Assembly (NCBI RefSeq): GCF_024347615.1
Contig: NZ_AP025508.1
Span: forward strand, 186,001 to 250,000
Direction: 5' to 3'
Length of the DNA stretch: 64,000 bases
Source: Vibrio splendidus
GTDB taxonomy: Bacteria > Pseudomonadota > Gammaproteobacteria > Enterobacterales > Vibrionaceae
Positions 54,920 to 63,914 of this stretch are shown one piece after another (the first letter of the stretch is position 1; the number at the start of each line of letters is the position of its first letter). The position numbers were made by a program, and so were the translations under genes. The notes below the pieces were generated by a model. The model searched no databases. It had not been told where the DNA came from and saw nothing but the letters and a program-made list of their open reading frames with translations.

Positions 54920-56023
54920 ATGTCACTGTTTGATTACCTTATCGAACTCTCTATGTTCTTCTTTCTTTCATTTTCGGTGTTGTACTGTATGCGTAAAGTG
55001 GGCTACGCCATTGGTCTAGTCGATAAACCGAATGCCAGAAAACATCATGAAGGTGTGGTTCCTTTGGTGGGCGGGATCTCTCTCTGCATTACTGTGTTGT
55101 ACTTCCTTTACGTGAATGCAGCTGAGTTCAAGAATGTAGAGATAGCCGCAGCGTGCTTAACGGCACTGGTATTGATTGGAGTGGCCGACGACCGTTTTGA
55201 TATCAGCTTTAAGCTCCGAATGGGCGTGCAAGCCATCTTAGCTCTGATCATCATGCATTATTCTGGATTAACCCTCTCTCATGCTGGTGATGTGTTCGGA
55301 TTAGGCGTGCTAGATTTCCCAATAGTGGTCGACAGTATTGTTACTGTAATTGCCGTGATTGCTGCCATTAACGCTTTTAACATGGTCGATGGTATTGATG
55401 GGCTGCTGGGTGGCTTAAGCATGGTGGTGTTTGCATCGTTAGGTGTGGTGTTCTTCGCTTATGAACTCGAGTTTTACGCCTTTTTTATGGCAGTGATGGT
55501 GGTGATCTTATTACCCTTTGTTCTGTTTAATTTAGGGTATTTTGGCAAACTGCGTAAAGTGTTTATGGGCGATGCCGGCAGCATGATGATCGGCTTCATT
55601 GTCATCTGGGTGTTAATTGGCGGAACGCAACACGAGGAGGCCAAGTATATGATTAGACCTGTGACCGCCTTGTGGTTAATCGCGGTGCCTTTGATTGATA
55701 TGATGGCCATTATGATCCGTCGGATTCGTAAGGGGCATTCTCCGTTCCATCCTGACCGCGAACACTTTCATCACATTATGCAGCGCATCGGTTTTACACC
55801 TCGAGAGTCTTTAGTGGTGATTTGCTTGGTGCAATTGGTGTACTCAACGCTCGGGTTACTAGGCGAATACTTCCAAGTACCAGAATACATTATGTTCTAC
55901 ACCATTGTTGCGTGTTTCTTATTGCACACTTACGCGATGACGCACTCGTTTAAAATGGCCAAGATTCTAAGAAAGTGGAAGAAGTTAGAGGAAAAGCCAT
56001 CTGAGGAAGCTGCAGTATTATAA
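54920..56023 (+). CDS. wecA: Undecaprenyl-phosphate GlcNAc-1-phosphate transferase
   Basis: The 367-residue polytopic enzyme has about eleven helices and the WecA/MraY motifs: GLVDKPNARKHHEG, VADDRFDISFKLR with the Asp-Asp pair, NAFNMVDGIDGLLGG, KVFMGDAGSMMIGF and REHFHHIMQRIGFTPRES (His box). It loads GlcNAc-phosphate on undecaprenyl phosphate and would start the second cluster's repeat unit. It lies behind that cluster on the same strand, separated by mobile DNA and a toxin-antitoxin pair. A second copy follows on the other strand. Confidence 0.94.
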   Translation: MSLFDYLIELSMFFFLSFSVLYCMRKVGYAIGLVDKPNARKHHEGVVPLVGGISLCITVLYFLYVNAAEFKNVEIAAACLTALVLIGVADDRFDISFKLRMGVQAILALIIMHYSGLTLSHAGDVFGLGVLDFPIVVDSIVTVIAVIAAINAFNMVDGIDGLLGGLSMVVFASLGVVFFAYELEFYAFFMAVMVVILLPFVLFNLGYFGKLRKVFMGDAGSMMIGFIVIWVLIGGTQHEEAKYMIRPVTALWLIAVPLIDMMAIMIRRIRKGHSPFHPDREHFHHIMQRIGFTPRESLVVICLVQLVYSTLGLLGEYFQVPEYIMFYTIVACFLLHTYAMTHSFKMAKILRKWKKLEEKPSEEAAVL

Positions 56024-56170
56024 GGTGATGGAAGTGAAGAAATAACAACATTTTCATGTTTATAGCAGCGGCAGTTAGCTTCCCTTATTGTCTGTTTCAT
56101 TCATCGTTGTCTGTTGTTATTGATTAGTCCATTCAGTTTTCAGGTTGCCATAACTCAAGCTATAATGAGC

Positions 56171-56208
56171 AAAAGGGCCCAATCTCAAGATGAGGTTGGG
56201 CCCTTTTT
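56171..56208 (+). terminator. Strong bidirectional terminator between the wecA paralogues
   Basis: AAAGGGCCCAA and TTGGGCCCTTT form an 11-bp GC-rich stem with A-run before and T-run after, and CTCA/TGAG extends it toward the loop. It can end transcription of both convergent wecA genes. Confidence 0.9.
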
Positions 56209-56297
56209 ACGTTTAACTTGAGAAGTTTTAGACTTGAGCGCTTTTGCTCTCAATCATCTTCAATTGAAAACCTAAGCCATTAATACACTTCTAATCA

Positions 56298-57407
56298 TTA
56301 GTACACTTTTTCTGGAAGGTTACGCCAACTTCTAATCCAGCTTGTAATGCGCCAAACATAGCTCATGGCTACAGTGTATGAAGCAAAACATATCATAAAC
56401 AGGATGAACATGGTCGATTCTGCGATCTCTAGGAATTCACCGTAGATACCGAAGCCAGCAAAGCTACTTGCGATCGCACAAATGATGGCGAGCGTTTGAC
56501 GCGATGTAAAACCAAGGCGTTGGAAAATATGGTGTAGGTGTTCACGGTCGGGCTTGAAAGGGGAGTCACCGCGTCGTGCGCGTCTGAACATGATGGCAGC
56601 CATGTCCATCAGCGGGACAGCAATTAGCCATAATGCAGTAATCGGTCGCATCATAGCTTCTGATGGATCTTGGCTTGCGCCCAGCAGTAACCAAATCACA
56701 GTAAAGCCAATCATCATGCTGCCAGCATCACCCATGAAAACTCTACGCTCTCGTCCAAGAATACCGAGATTCATTAAGATATAGGGAATAGTCGCGGCAA
56801 TGAATACAGCACACAAGTAAGCCAGGCCGTGTTGACTGTCGATTTTAAGCAAAATGGCGATACCCGCAAAGGTAACAATAGCAAGGCCACCTAACAGGCC
56901 ATCAATGCCATCGACCATATTGAACGCATTGATAGCACCAATCACAGCAAGTACCGTGACTACAGGGCTAAGAAACCCTAAATGCAGCTCTCCGCTTCCA
57001 AAGAGGTTACCAATGTTCTCTAGTCGGATATCGGCGAAATACATCATGCAAATGGAGAGGATCGCTTGAACCACAAGGCGAATCTTGAAACTGATATCGA
57101 ATTTGTCATCAAGAGCGCCGATAAAAATCAGCGTGGCGATAGAGGCTAAAAAGAGCTGGCTATGGGGGATCACATCGGGGTGCGTGACGATAAACTGGCC
57201 TATCGATAAGCTGATAGCGATACCGCCTACCAGTGGGATCGCACCCTTGTGCAGCTTTCTTTCATTGGGTTTATCTACTAAGCCGATGACTTTTGCTACT
57301 TTTCGCATTAAAAAGAGTGAGGAAAAGGAGAAGAAACCAACAAATGATAGCTCTAATAACATGATTAACTCTAGCCAGTGTTTTGTATGAAGTTTAATTG
57401 CGTGCAT
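56298..57407 (-). CDS. wecA: Second WecA-like undecaprenyl-phosphate sugar-1-phosphate transferase
   Basis: The 369-residue protein shares all the WecA motifs of its convergent neighbour: GLVDKPNERKLHKG, ALDDKFDISFKIR, NAFNMVDGIDGLLGG, RRVFMGDAGSMMIGF and REHLHHIFQRLGFTSRQT. The two differ throughout the loops and last helices, so they are diverged paralogues, not a recent duplicate. An ATG at 57362 (MLLELSFVGF) matches the family start better than 57407 and would shorten it by fifteen residues. It may serve general functions or the other polymer. Confidence 0.92.
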   Translation of the reverse strand: MHAIKLHTKHWLELIMLLELSFVGFFSFSSLFLMRKVAKVIGLVDKPNERKLHKGAIPLVGGIAISLSIGQFIVTHPDVIPHSQLFLASIATLIFIGALDDKFDISFKIRLVVQAILSICMMYFADIRLENIGNLFGSGELHLGFLSPVVTVLAVIGAINAFNMVDGIDGLLGGLAIVTFAGIAILLKIDSQHGLAYLCAVFIAATIPYILMNLGILGRERRVFMGDAGSMMIGFTVIWLLLGASQDPSEAMMRPITALWLIAVPLMDMAAIMFRRARRGDSPFKPDREHLHHIFQRLGFTSRQTLAIICAIASSFAGFGIYGEFLEIAESTMFILFMICFASYTVAMSYVWRITSWIRSWRNLPEKVY

Positions 57408-57629
57408 CTTACGTTAAAAGTATCAATGTGTACACTCAGTTGAGTATGTTTTGTTCGTTGTTTTTTGAGTGTGACATTTGGTTTTAGTATGTAATTTAAT
57501 GTTAACTAAGAATGGTGGCTACGATGTTTTGGCCAGTATTATTGATTAAGCTTTGTAGGTGCCTTAAACACAAAATGACATTTTTTTTCACATCCGATCC
57601 TCCTACCTGCGCCCTTTCTTGATCTTCCA

Positions 57630-57654
57630 CTACAGTTTTGACTGTAAACTGTAG
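57630..57654 (+). promoter_or_regulatory. Palindrome with candidate gpmI promoter
   Basis: CTACAGTTT (57630-57638) and AAACTGTAG (57646-57654) pair perfectly around 7 bases. TTGACT (57638-57643) inside it is a good -35, with a weak -10 near 57661. The overlap suggests a repressor site, about 60-85 bp before gpmI. The stretch 57408-57713 has no gene. Confidence 0.45.
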
Positions 57655-57713
57655 TAAAATTACGCTAATTTGTTTTTATACCGATTTATTTTGAATTGAA
57701 CGAGGTCAGTCCT

Positions 57714-59246
57714 ATGTCAGCTAAGAAGCCAATGGCTCTAGTGATCCTTGACGGTTACGGTTACCGTGAAGACAACCAAGACAACGCTATCGCGAACGCT
57801 AATACACCTGTATTAGACGGTCTTATTGCTAACCAACCTAACACGCTAATCTCGGCTTCTGGCTTAGATGTAGGCCTACCTGATGGCCAAATGGGTAACT
57901 CTGAAGTGGGTCACACCAACATTGGTGCGGGTCGCGTGGTATACCAAGATTTAACGCGTATTACTAAATCAATCGCAGACGGCGAGTTCGCTCAAACTGA
58001 AGCGCTAGTGAATGCTGTCGATAAAGCAGTTAAAGCAGACAAAGCCGTGCACATCATGGGTCTTATGTCTCCAGGTGGCGTCCACTCTCATGAAGACCAC
58101 ATCTACGCAGCTGTTGAAATGGCAGCAGAGCGTGGCGCAGAGAAAATCTACCTACACGCATTCCTAGACGGCCGTGATACGCCGCCACGTAGCGCAGAAA
58201 ACACATTAGCGCGTTTCCAAGAGTTGTTCGCTAAACTGGGCAAAGGCCGTGTGGCTTCGCTTATTGGTCGTTACTACGCAATGGACCGTGATAACAACTG
58301 GGATCGCGTTCAAGAATCTTACGACCTTCTTACCGAAGCGAAAGGTGAATTCACGTTTGATACAGCGGTAGCTGGCCTAGAAGCAGCTTACGCTCGTGAT
58401 GAAAACGATGAGTTCGTGAAAGCGACTGAAATCAAAGCGGAAGGCGAAGAATCAGCAGCTATCGTTGATGGCGATGCGGTTATCTTCATGAACTACCGTG
58501 CTGACCGTGCTCGTGAAATCACACGTGCGTTCGTGCCTAACTTCGACGGTTTTGAGCGTAACGTATTCCCAGCGATCGATTTCGTGATGCTGACTCAATA
58601 CGCAGCAGATATCCCACTTCTATGTGCATTCCCACCGGCTTCTCTAGAGAACACTTACGGTGAATGGCTATCGAAAGAAGGCAAAACGCAGCTACGTATC
58701 TCTGAAACAGAGAAATACGCGCACGTGACGTTCTTCTTCAACGGCGGTAAAGAAGACGAGTTTGAAGGCGAAGAGCGTCAGCTTGTTGCTTCTCCAAAAG
58801 TAGCAACGTACGACTTACAGCCAGAAATGAGCGCGCCAGAGCTTACTGAAAAGCTTGTTGCAGCGATCAAAGGCGGCAAATACGACGCTATCGTGTGTAA
58901 TTTCCCTAACTGTGACATGGTTGGCCACACTGGCGTTTACGATGCAGCAGTTAAAGCGGTAGAGTCGCTAGACGAATGTCTGGGTAAAGTGGTTGAAGCA
59001 ATCAAAGAAGCCGACGGCCAACTGCTAATCACTGCAGACCACGGTAACGCGGAAATGATGGTAAACCCAGAAACGGGCGGCATCCACACGGCGCACACTA
59101 ACCTACCTGTTCCACTTATCTACGTGGGCAGCAAAGACGTTGAGTTCAAAGAAGGCGGCAAGCTGTCTGATTTAGCACCAACAATGCTTTCTCTGTCTGG
59201 TGTTGATATCCCAGCAGAAATGTCAGGTGATATTTTAGTTAAGTAG
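57714..59246 (+). CDS. gpmI: Cofactor-independent phosphoglycerate mutase
   Basis: This 510-residue enzyme interconverts 3- and 2-phosphoglycerate in glycolysis. It has [12 protein letters not shown] with a metal Asp, [14 protein letters not shown] with the phospho-serine, [34 protein letters not shown] and [11 protein letters not shown], the full alkaline-phosphatase-fold set. ATG 57714 is preceded by GAGG and gives the family length; an in-frame ATG at 57696 is unlikely. The codon use is that of a highly expressed core gene, unlike the flanking accessory DNA. A terminator follows. Confidence 0.97.
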   Translation: MSAKKPMALVILDGYGYREDNQDNAIANANTPVLDGLIANQPNTLISASGLDVGLPDGQMGNSEVGHTNIGAGRVVYQDLTRITKSIADGEFAQTEALVNAVDKAVKADKAVHIMGLMSPGGVHSHEDHIYAAVEMAAERGAEKIYLHAFLDGRDTPPRSAENTLARFQELFAKLGKGRVASLIGRYYAMDRDNNWDRVQESYDLLTEAKGEFTFDTAVAGLEAAYARDENDEFVKATEIKAEGEESAAIVDGDAVIFMNYRADRAREITRAFVPNFDGFERNVFPAIDFVMLTQYAADIPLLCAFPPASLENTYGEWLSKEGKTQLRISETEKYAHVTFFFNGGKEDEFEGEERQLVASPKVATYDLQPEMSAPELTEKLVAAIKGGKYDAIVCNFPNCDMVGHTGVYDAAVKAVESLDECLGKVVEAIKEADGQLLITADHGNAEMMVNPETGGIHTAHTNLPVPLIYVGSKDVEFKEGGKLSDLAPTMLSLSGVDIPAEMSGDILVK

Positions 59247-59290
59247 ATGTTTTTTAGATAAATAGCTACTTATTTTTCATCGAATACGAG

Positions 59291-59321
59291 AACGGCTACA
59301 CGCGAGTGTGGCCGTTTTTTT
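59291..59321 (+). terminator. Terminator after gpmI
   Basis: AACGGCTACAC and GTGTGGCCGTT pair with one G-U around GCGA and are followed by a run of seven T. It ends gpmI transcription. Confidence 0.9.
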
Positions 59322-59548
59322 GTGATTTTTCTGGACTCAATGTCAAGCCAGTAAAACCAGTGTCTATCTCTTTACCTGTCTACCTATCTTTCATCCTGCT
59401 TCTATTTTATAGCCAATATGGCCGACATCCGCTCTTGATGAGTTTGAGTCTGATTCTAAGCATGAGCATCGAAGCGAAATGGATTCATTTCCTCATTGTT
59501 TATCAAATAAACAAAACCTTGCACATCTATTTTGTTAGTGCTAAATTT

Positions 59549-59578
59549 TCAACAATTGAACGATCGTTCAATTGTTGA
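59549..59578 (+). promoter_or_regulatory. Perfect 30-bp palindrome, candidate repressor operator
   Basis: Both halves read TCAACAATTGAACGA from the centre CGATCG outward and are fully complementary over 30 bp. The core TTGAACGATCGTTCAA resembles TetR-family operators. It lies 72 bp upstream of the small membrane protein gene. No TetR-type gene is found next to it in this window. Confidence 0.7.
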
Positions 59579-59649
59579 TTTGGTTTGATGAAGATAAATA
59601 CGATAAACACTTGGAGTGTTTTTCTATTTCTCTAATGGAAGTTAAAAAT

Positions 59650-60132
59650 ATGAATAAAAAGACGCTTATCATGACATTTTTTGTCGGGGTGATGGCTAGT
59701 ATTGCCTTTATCTTGATTCAGCCTTTGTTTGGTATGTCGACACTGACATCTCGACACGCTGCTGCGTACGTGACGTTAGGTGGTTATGATCCAACGAGTG
59801 CACTGGTGTTGTCGTGGGTTGTGCATGTTGGCGTTTCATTGTGTTATGCCTTTCTTTCGAATCTTATTTTTATCTTCAATTCATCGCTTTCCGTTAACCT
59901 CATCCAAATCGCCGTATTGGGTTGGATAACCACGCTTATTGCAACGCCAGCCAATGAATGGGTGGTGAAATTCGTGACGACAAAACAGTTTCCGTCTATC
60001 AGTTCGTTATCTGCACTGAACACCGATGTCGGGCCAAAGTTATGGCTGCATATTTTGTTTTTTTTTCTTATCGTTGGTGGGTTATGGGTGGCGAAAAAAC
60101 AACGTTTCGCTATGGCTGTTGCGAAGATTTAA
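59650..60132 (+). CDS. Small inner-membrane protein of unknown function
   Basis: The 160-residue protein has about four membrane helices (TLIMTFFVGVMASIAFILIQ, ALVLSWVVHVGVSLCYAFLS, LIQIAVLGWITTLIATPANE, LWLHILFFFLIVGGLWVAKK) and no domain I recognise. ATG 59650 has GGAAG 9 bp upstream; an ATG at 59635 is in frame. The palindrome upstream suggests it is switched by a TetR-like repressor coded elsewhere. It stands alone between terminators and the ogt gene on the opposite strand. Confidence 0.7.
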   Translation: MNKKTLIMTFFVGVMASIAFILIQPLFGMSTLTSRHAAAYVTLGGYDPTSALVLSWVVHVGVSLCYAFLSNLIFIFNSSLSVNLIQIAVLGWITTLIATPANEWVVKFVTTKQFPSISSLSALNTDVGPKLWLHILFFFLIVGGLWVAKKQRFAMAVAKI

Positions 60133-60225
60133 AGGGCTGTCGCGAAGATTTAAAGAGCATTTAAACACGTATCTTGGTTTATTCGGCTATCTGTTTGTTT
60201 GAGATTTTTAGCTCGTTGTTTACTA

Positions 60226-60726
60226 TTACTCGTTGTTTAGCATTTTTAGCTCGCTGTTTACCATTTTTAACTCAAAGCTCAACAACCATTCTTTGCGGTT
60301 CATACCACCGGTGTAGCCCGTTAATGTGCCATTTGCACCGATGACTCTATGGCAGGGAACAACAATACTAAATGGGTTCTTGCCGTTCGCACCACCGACT
60401 GCCCTTACGGCTTTTGGTTTGTCCATTCTCTTTGCTTGCTCACCGTAACTGATGGTTTCGCCATAAGGAATGGTGGTTAAAGCTACCCAAGCTTTAAGTT
60501 GAAAGTCAGTCCCTTTTGGCTGCAGTGGCAAATCAAAGCTTGTACGTTTTCCTGCAAAATACTCATCTAACTGTTTCGTCGCCAGTTGGCAAAGGTCATC
60601 TGGATTGCTAGTCATTAGCTCTTCATGATTTACATGGTCAATTTCAATCAGCGACACACCATTGCTCACAATGATCATCTTGCCAATCGGTGCGTCATAG
60701 AACATTTTGTAAATGGTGTCTTCCAT
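60226..60726 (-). CDS. ogt: Methylated-DNA-protein cysteine methyltransferase
   Basis: The 166-residue DNA repair protein has PYGETISYGEQAKRM, VGGANGKNPFSIVVPCHRVIGANG with the acceptor Cys in PCHR and LTGYTGGMNRKEWLLSFE, which identify the Ogt/AdaB family. It removes O6-alkyl groups from guanine by self-alkylation. The C-terminal tail of about 17 residues (SFELKMVNSELKMLNNE) is encoded by locally repeated DNA and looks like an added tail. Short palindromic repeats lie on both sides. Confidence 0.93.
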   Translation of the reverse strand: MEDTIYKMFYDAPIGKMIIVSNGVSLIEIDHVNHEELMTSNPDDLCQLATKQLDEYFAGKRTSFDLPLQPKGTDFQLKAWVALTTIPYGETISYGEQAKRMDKPKAVRAVGGANGKNPFSIVVPCHRVIGANGTLTGYTGGMNRKEWLLSFELKMVNSELKMLNNE

Positions 60727-60750
60727 GTCATCTTCCTTCTTTTAGTTTTT

Positions 60751-61105
60751 TCTGCTCTTAAGCTCTTCGAATCTCGCATCTGCTCTTATATCTTTTCGCA
60801 TCCCGGTTACCCGAATCTCGCATCTGCTCTTATATCTTTTCGTATCTCGATTACTCGAATCTCGCATCTGCTCTTATATCTTTTCGCATCCCGGTTACCC
60901 GAATCTCGCATCTGCTCTTATATCTTTTCGTATCTCGATTACTCGAATCTCGCATCTGCTCTTATATCTTTTCGCATCCCGGTTACCCGAATCTCTCATC
61001 TGCTCTTAAATCTTTTCGCATCTCGATACCCGAATCTCGCACCTGCTCTTACGCTCTTATATCTTTTCGCATCTCGGTTACTCGAATCCCGCATCTGCTT
61101 TAGCT
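60751..61105 (+). repeat. Tandem array of 44-bp units of the dispersed repeat
   Basis: Units begin CGAATCTCGCATCTGCTCTT at 60768, 60812, 60856, 60900, 60944 and 60988, exactly 44 bp apart; two further units follow at 61031 (43 bp) and 61083 (52 bp). The second half of the unit alternates between CGCATCCCGGTTACC and CGTATCTCGATTACT, so the first five units form an 88-bp higher-order pattern. The units match the dispersed repeats at 21.7, 26.3, 27.6, 28.3 and 63.8 kb. No unique spacers are present. Confidence 0.92.
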
Positions 61106-62421
61106 CTCACACGAAGTGCAAAGCAATACCCTGAAATACCACCCATGATGTTCCCCAAGGCTAAACCGATAAACAACCCTTCGACACCATCAATTTGGCT
61201 GCCTATCCACGCAAAGGGCAAGGTAAACACAAACAAACGCATGAAGCTCCATTGAAAGGCTTTGAGTGGTTGATGCATCGCATTCATGCCGCTGATCAGC
61301 ATCATCACAATGCCTTGGAATCCATAGCTAAAAGGGACGACCAACAAGTAATGCCACAAAATGCCTCGTACGGATTCTTCTTGAGAAAACAGGGCGGCCA
61401 AAGGAATGCTTAGCGGCACCATCATTAAGAAAATCAAACCTTGGAACATCACAGCAAAACGCATACTGAGAAACAGTGCCTTAAAGCTGCGTTGAGGGTT
61501 GTTTGCGCCAAAGTTCTGCGCCATAAAAGGCGTAAGGGCAGAGGTCAGAGACATCAACACAATAATAAGAATGGATTCAATACGCTGGGCAGCACCATAA
61601 GCAGCAACGGCTTCGGTTCCTTGTTTGGCCAACATCATCATTATGATGGCACCCGCTAATGGATTGAGTGCATTGGACAGCGCAGCAGGCGTGCCGATGG
61701 TCAGTATTTGATGCCAATCGCTAAGGATGTTTTTGATATTCGGTAAAGCCAGAAGCTTTTCTCGTTTAATCAAGATGTACAGCGAGCAACACAGAGCGCC
61801 AAACCAACTGAAACCACTGGCAATTGCAGCACCTTGAATGCCTAATTCAGGAAAGGGGCCGTATCCAAAAATGAGCAAAGGGTCGAGAACGCCGTTGATT
61901 AACCCTGCCAGCATCATGATTTTAGCGGGCGTTTTGGTATCGCCACTGGCACGAATGGCACTGTTGCCTGCCATTGGGATCACTAATAGGGGAATGGTGA
62001 TATACCAGATCAGCATGTACTCGGAGATCAGAGGCAGTAACTCCGCTTCGGCACCCAACAAAGTAAATAGGGGTTCGAGTGAGATAATGCCAACGGCGGA
62101 AGCGCAACAGACCAGAAGTAGCGCGAGTAATAATCCATGACAGGTAAACCTTGCTGCGTTTTGCGCGCAGCCTTGACCGAGTAAGCGCCCAATACATGTC
62201 GAAAGGCCGATGCCGATCCCCATGGTGATGCAGTTAATCGCAAAGGTGATTGGGAAGGTAAAGCTCACCGCAGCAAGGGCTTGTGTACCCAGTAATGAGA
62301 TAAAGAAAGTATCGACGAGGTTAAACATCAAGATCGCCACCATACCGAATATGGTCGGTATGGTCATGGTACGTAAAGTCTGTGCTATCGGGGCCGTAAG
62401 AAGCCCATGCTTATCTTGCAT
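61078..62421 (-). CDS. MATE-family multidrug/cation efflux transporter
   Basis: The 447-residue protein has twelve membrane helices in two halves and MATE features: PTIFGMVAILMFNLVDTFFIS near the start, GIGLSTCIGRLLGQG in helix 2-3 and GAAQRIESILIIVLMSLTSALTPFMAQNFGA in the second half (shown as key parts). It exports drugs or cations in exchange for Na+ or H+. ATG 62421 is chosen at MQDKHGLLTAPI; the frame is open to 62508. The last codons (RAKADAGFE) lie in the repeat array, so the C terminus has been rewritten by repeat DNA. Confidence 0.9.
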   Translation of the reverse strand: MQDKHGLLTAPIAQTLRTMTIPTIFGMVAILMFNLVDTFFISLLGTQALAAVSFTFPITFAINCITMGIGIGLSTCIGRLLGQGCAQNAARFTCHGLLLALLLVCCASAVGIISLEPLFTLLGAEAELLPLISEYMLIWYITIPLLVIPMAGNSAIRASGDTKTPAKIMMLAGLINGVLDPLLIFGYGPFPELGIQGAAIASGFSWFGALCCSLYILIKREKLLALPNIKNILSDWHQILTIGTPAALSNALNPLAGAIIMMMLAKQGTEAVAAYGAAQRIESILIIVLMSLTSALTPFMAQNFGANNPQRSFKALFLSMRFAVMFQGLIFLMMVPLSIPLAALFSQEESVRGILWHYLLVVPFSYGFQGIVMMLISGMNAMHQPLKAFQWSFMRLFVFTLPFAWIGSQIDGVEGLFIGLALGNIMGGISGYCFALRVRAKADAGFE

Positions 62422-62577
62422 GTAAAACGCCGATTGAACTAGAATATGGATAGGATACAGTGAATTGTGAGTAGTCTGAAGATCGCTTTCATAAAGTTTA
62501 CAAATCACACAATACTAACAGCATACGGTGTGATAGCATTCTGCCGTTATTAATTCAGATGTTTTGAGAGATTTATA

Positions 62578-63702
62578 GTGAAGCAGCAGAGTCAACCGCA
62601 ATCGAACTCCCCAGAAAATCCACTAGCATATAATTCAAATGATGTAATTGACCTTAGAGAGCTTTTTAAGGCGATGTGGGACGGTAAATTAATCATCATA
62701 TTGGTGACGGCTTTGTTTGCTATCAGTAGTATTGGCTTTGCCTTATCATCTCAGGAGTGGTGGTCCTCTAAAGCTAAGATAGTGCAAGCACAACCTCAAG
62801 ACATCGCTGCATACCAACAGCAAGTAAAACAGTTTCAACCAGTTTTTAATATTTACCAAGATGATGGTACTGTTTTGGTAAGCCGAGAACTAGATATGTT
62901 GGTTAATTCGGAAGTTTTATTTAAACGCTTCGTTAATACTTTGAACTCAACTAACAACAAGCGTGCTTTTTTGGAGAATAGTTCTGAGTTTGAAGACTTT
63001 AGAAAGACAATGTCTTCAAATGAAATAGAGATGACTGAAGATGCCACTAGAGCTCTTCATGCTCAGTGGTTTGGTAGAATATCAACATCTAGTGTTGATA
63101 TAAATGATCGAAATTCCCCTTATTTAGTTAGTTTTCAAACTATGACGAAAGAAAGTAGTTTTGATTTACTGACATCTTATATAGATAAAACTGTAGCTAA
63201 AGTTCATGAAGATGCTTTTAACAACTTACAAGCCATTGTTCATGGAAAACGCAATGAACTAATTCAGCAGCAACGAATTCTCGAAAGTCAGGCCAAAAAT
63301 CAGTTATTGGTTGAAAGTGAGAGAACCAAGTATGCAATGGGTATAGCTCAAGCCGCAGGGGTAGAAAAACCTATCCAAACAGGTAATGACAATGAATTGT
63401 TTGGTATAGATTTAGGTTCCAAAGGTTTAGCTGCAAAAGTTCAAGCTTTGGAATCGGTAAAGAATCTGAGTGTCATAGAGCCTCGCCTTCAACAAATAAA
63501 TGCGAAGTTAGATATGTTGAATAATCTTGAAATAGACCGAAGTGTTGAATTTCAAACTTTTCGATTTTTGGAAAATGTTGAACAGCCAATTGCTCGAGAC
63601 AAGCCAAACCGTGCTCTAATCGTTATGCTTGGTACTTTGTTTGGTGGCATTTTGAGCGTTGCAATTGTGTTATTACGCTTTGCGTTTAGAAAAAGAGATT
63701 AA
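62578..63702 (+). CDS. wzz: Wzz-like chain-length regulator
   Basis: The 374-residue protein has the polysaccharide co-polymerase layout: VIDLRELFKAMWDGKLIIIL and a first membrane helix near residue 40, a long periplasmic part with coiled helices (residues 60-340), and RALIVMLGTLFGGILSVAIVLLRFAFRKRD with the Gly-rich second helix. It sets the modal length of Wzy-built polymers. The start is GTG 62578. It stands away from both clusters, near wecA, and may serve the second one. It has no kinase domain, unlike wzc. Confidence 0.9.
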   Translation: MKQQSQPQSNSPENPLAYNSNDVIDLRELFKAMWDGKLIIILVTALFAISSIGFALSSQEWWSSKAKIVQAQPQDIAAYQQQVKQFQPVFNIYQDDGTVLVSRELDMLVNSEVLFKRFVNTLNSTNNKRAFLENSSEFEDFRKTMSSNEIEMTEDATRALHAQWFGRISTSSVDINDRNSPYLVSFQTMTKESSFDLLTSYIDKTVAKVHEDAFNNLQAIVHGKRNELIQQQRILESQAKNQLLVESERTKYAMGIAQAAGVEKPIQTGNDNELFGIDLGSKGLAAKVQALESVKNLSVIEPRLQQINAKLDMLNNLEIDRSVEFQTFRFLENVEQPIARDKPNRALIVMLGTLFGGILSVAIVLLRFAFRKRD

Positions 63703-63712
63703 CCTCCTTCAA

Positions 63713-63743
63713 TGGTCAGTGGATTCCCACTGGCCACTTTTTT
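63713..63743 (+). terminator. Terminator after wzz
   Basis: TGGTCAGTGG (63713-63722) and CCACTGGCCA (63727-63736) form a 10-bp stem with one G-U-type mismatch around ATTC and are followed by CTTTTTT. Confidence 0.85.
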
Positions 63744-63764
63744 CTGCACAGCCTGTGATTTGAA

Positions 63765-63914
63765 ATTTCAGACACTTCGCCCCTTAGTTCTGGAATGGCA
63801 AGACTCGAAAAGTAAAGACGAAATTCTCTGTCTACTTTTAGTCTTGTCGATTTTCTGCTCTTAAGCTCTTCGAATCTCGTTTACTCGCATCCCGCATCTG
63901 CTCTTATCTGCTTT
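63765..63914 (+). repeat. Palindromic-element fragment and another dispersed repeat copy
   Basis: AGTTCTGGAATGGCAAGACTCG resembles the end of the 27745-27867 element (CAATTCTGGAATGACG); only the short key parts are compared here. From about 63855 the words AAGCTCTTCGAATCTCG and TTTACTCGCATCCCGCATCT are the dispersed repeat family once more. Confidence 0.65.

Noticed and set aside
59306..59578. Open frame of 90 codons after gpmI
   Set aside because: It begins inside the gpmI terminator, lacks a ribosome binding site and runs into the palindrome; no family resemblance.
60751..61105. Possible CRISPR array
   Set aside because: Units are directly adjacent and similar along their whole length; there are no unique spacers and no cas genes.
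60625..61134. Plus-strand open frame of 169 codons rich in SRICSYIF-like repeats
   Set aside because: It reads through the 44-bp tandem array and the antisense of ogt; the protein repeats only reflect the DNA repeats.
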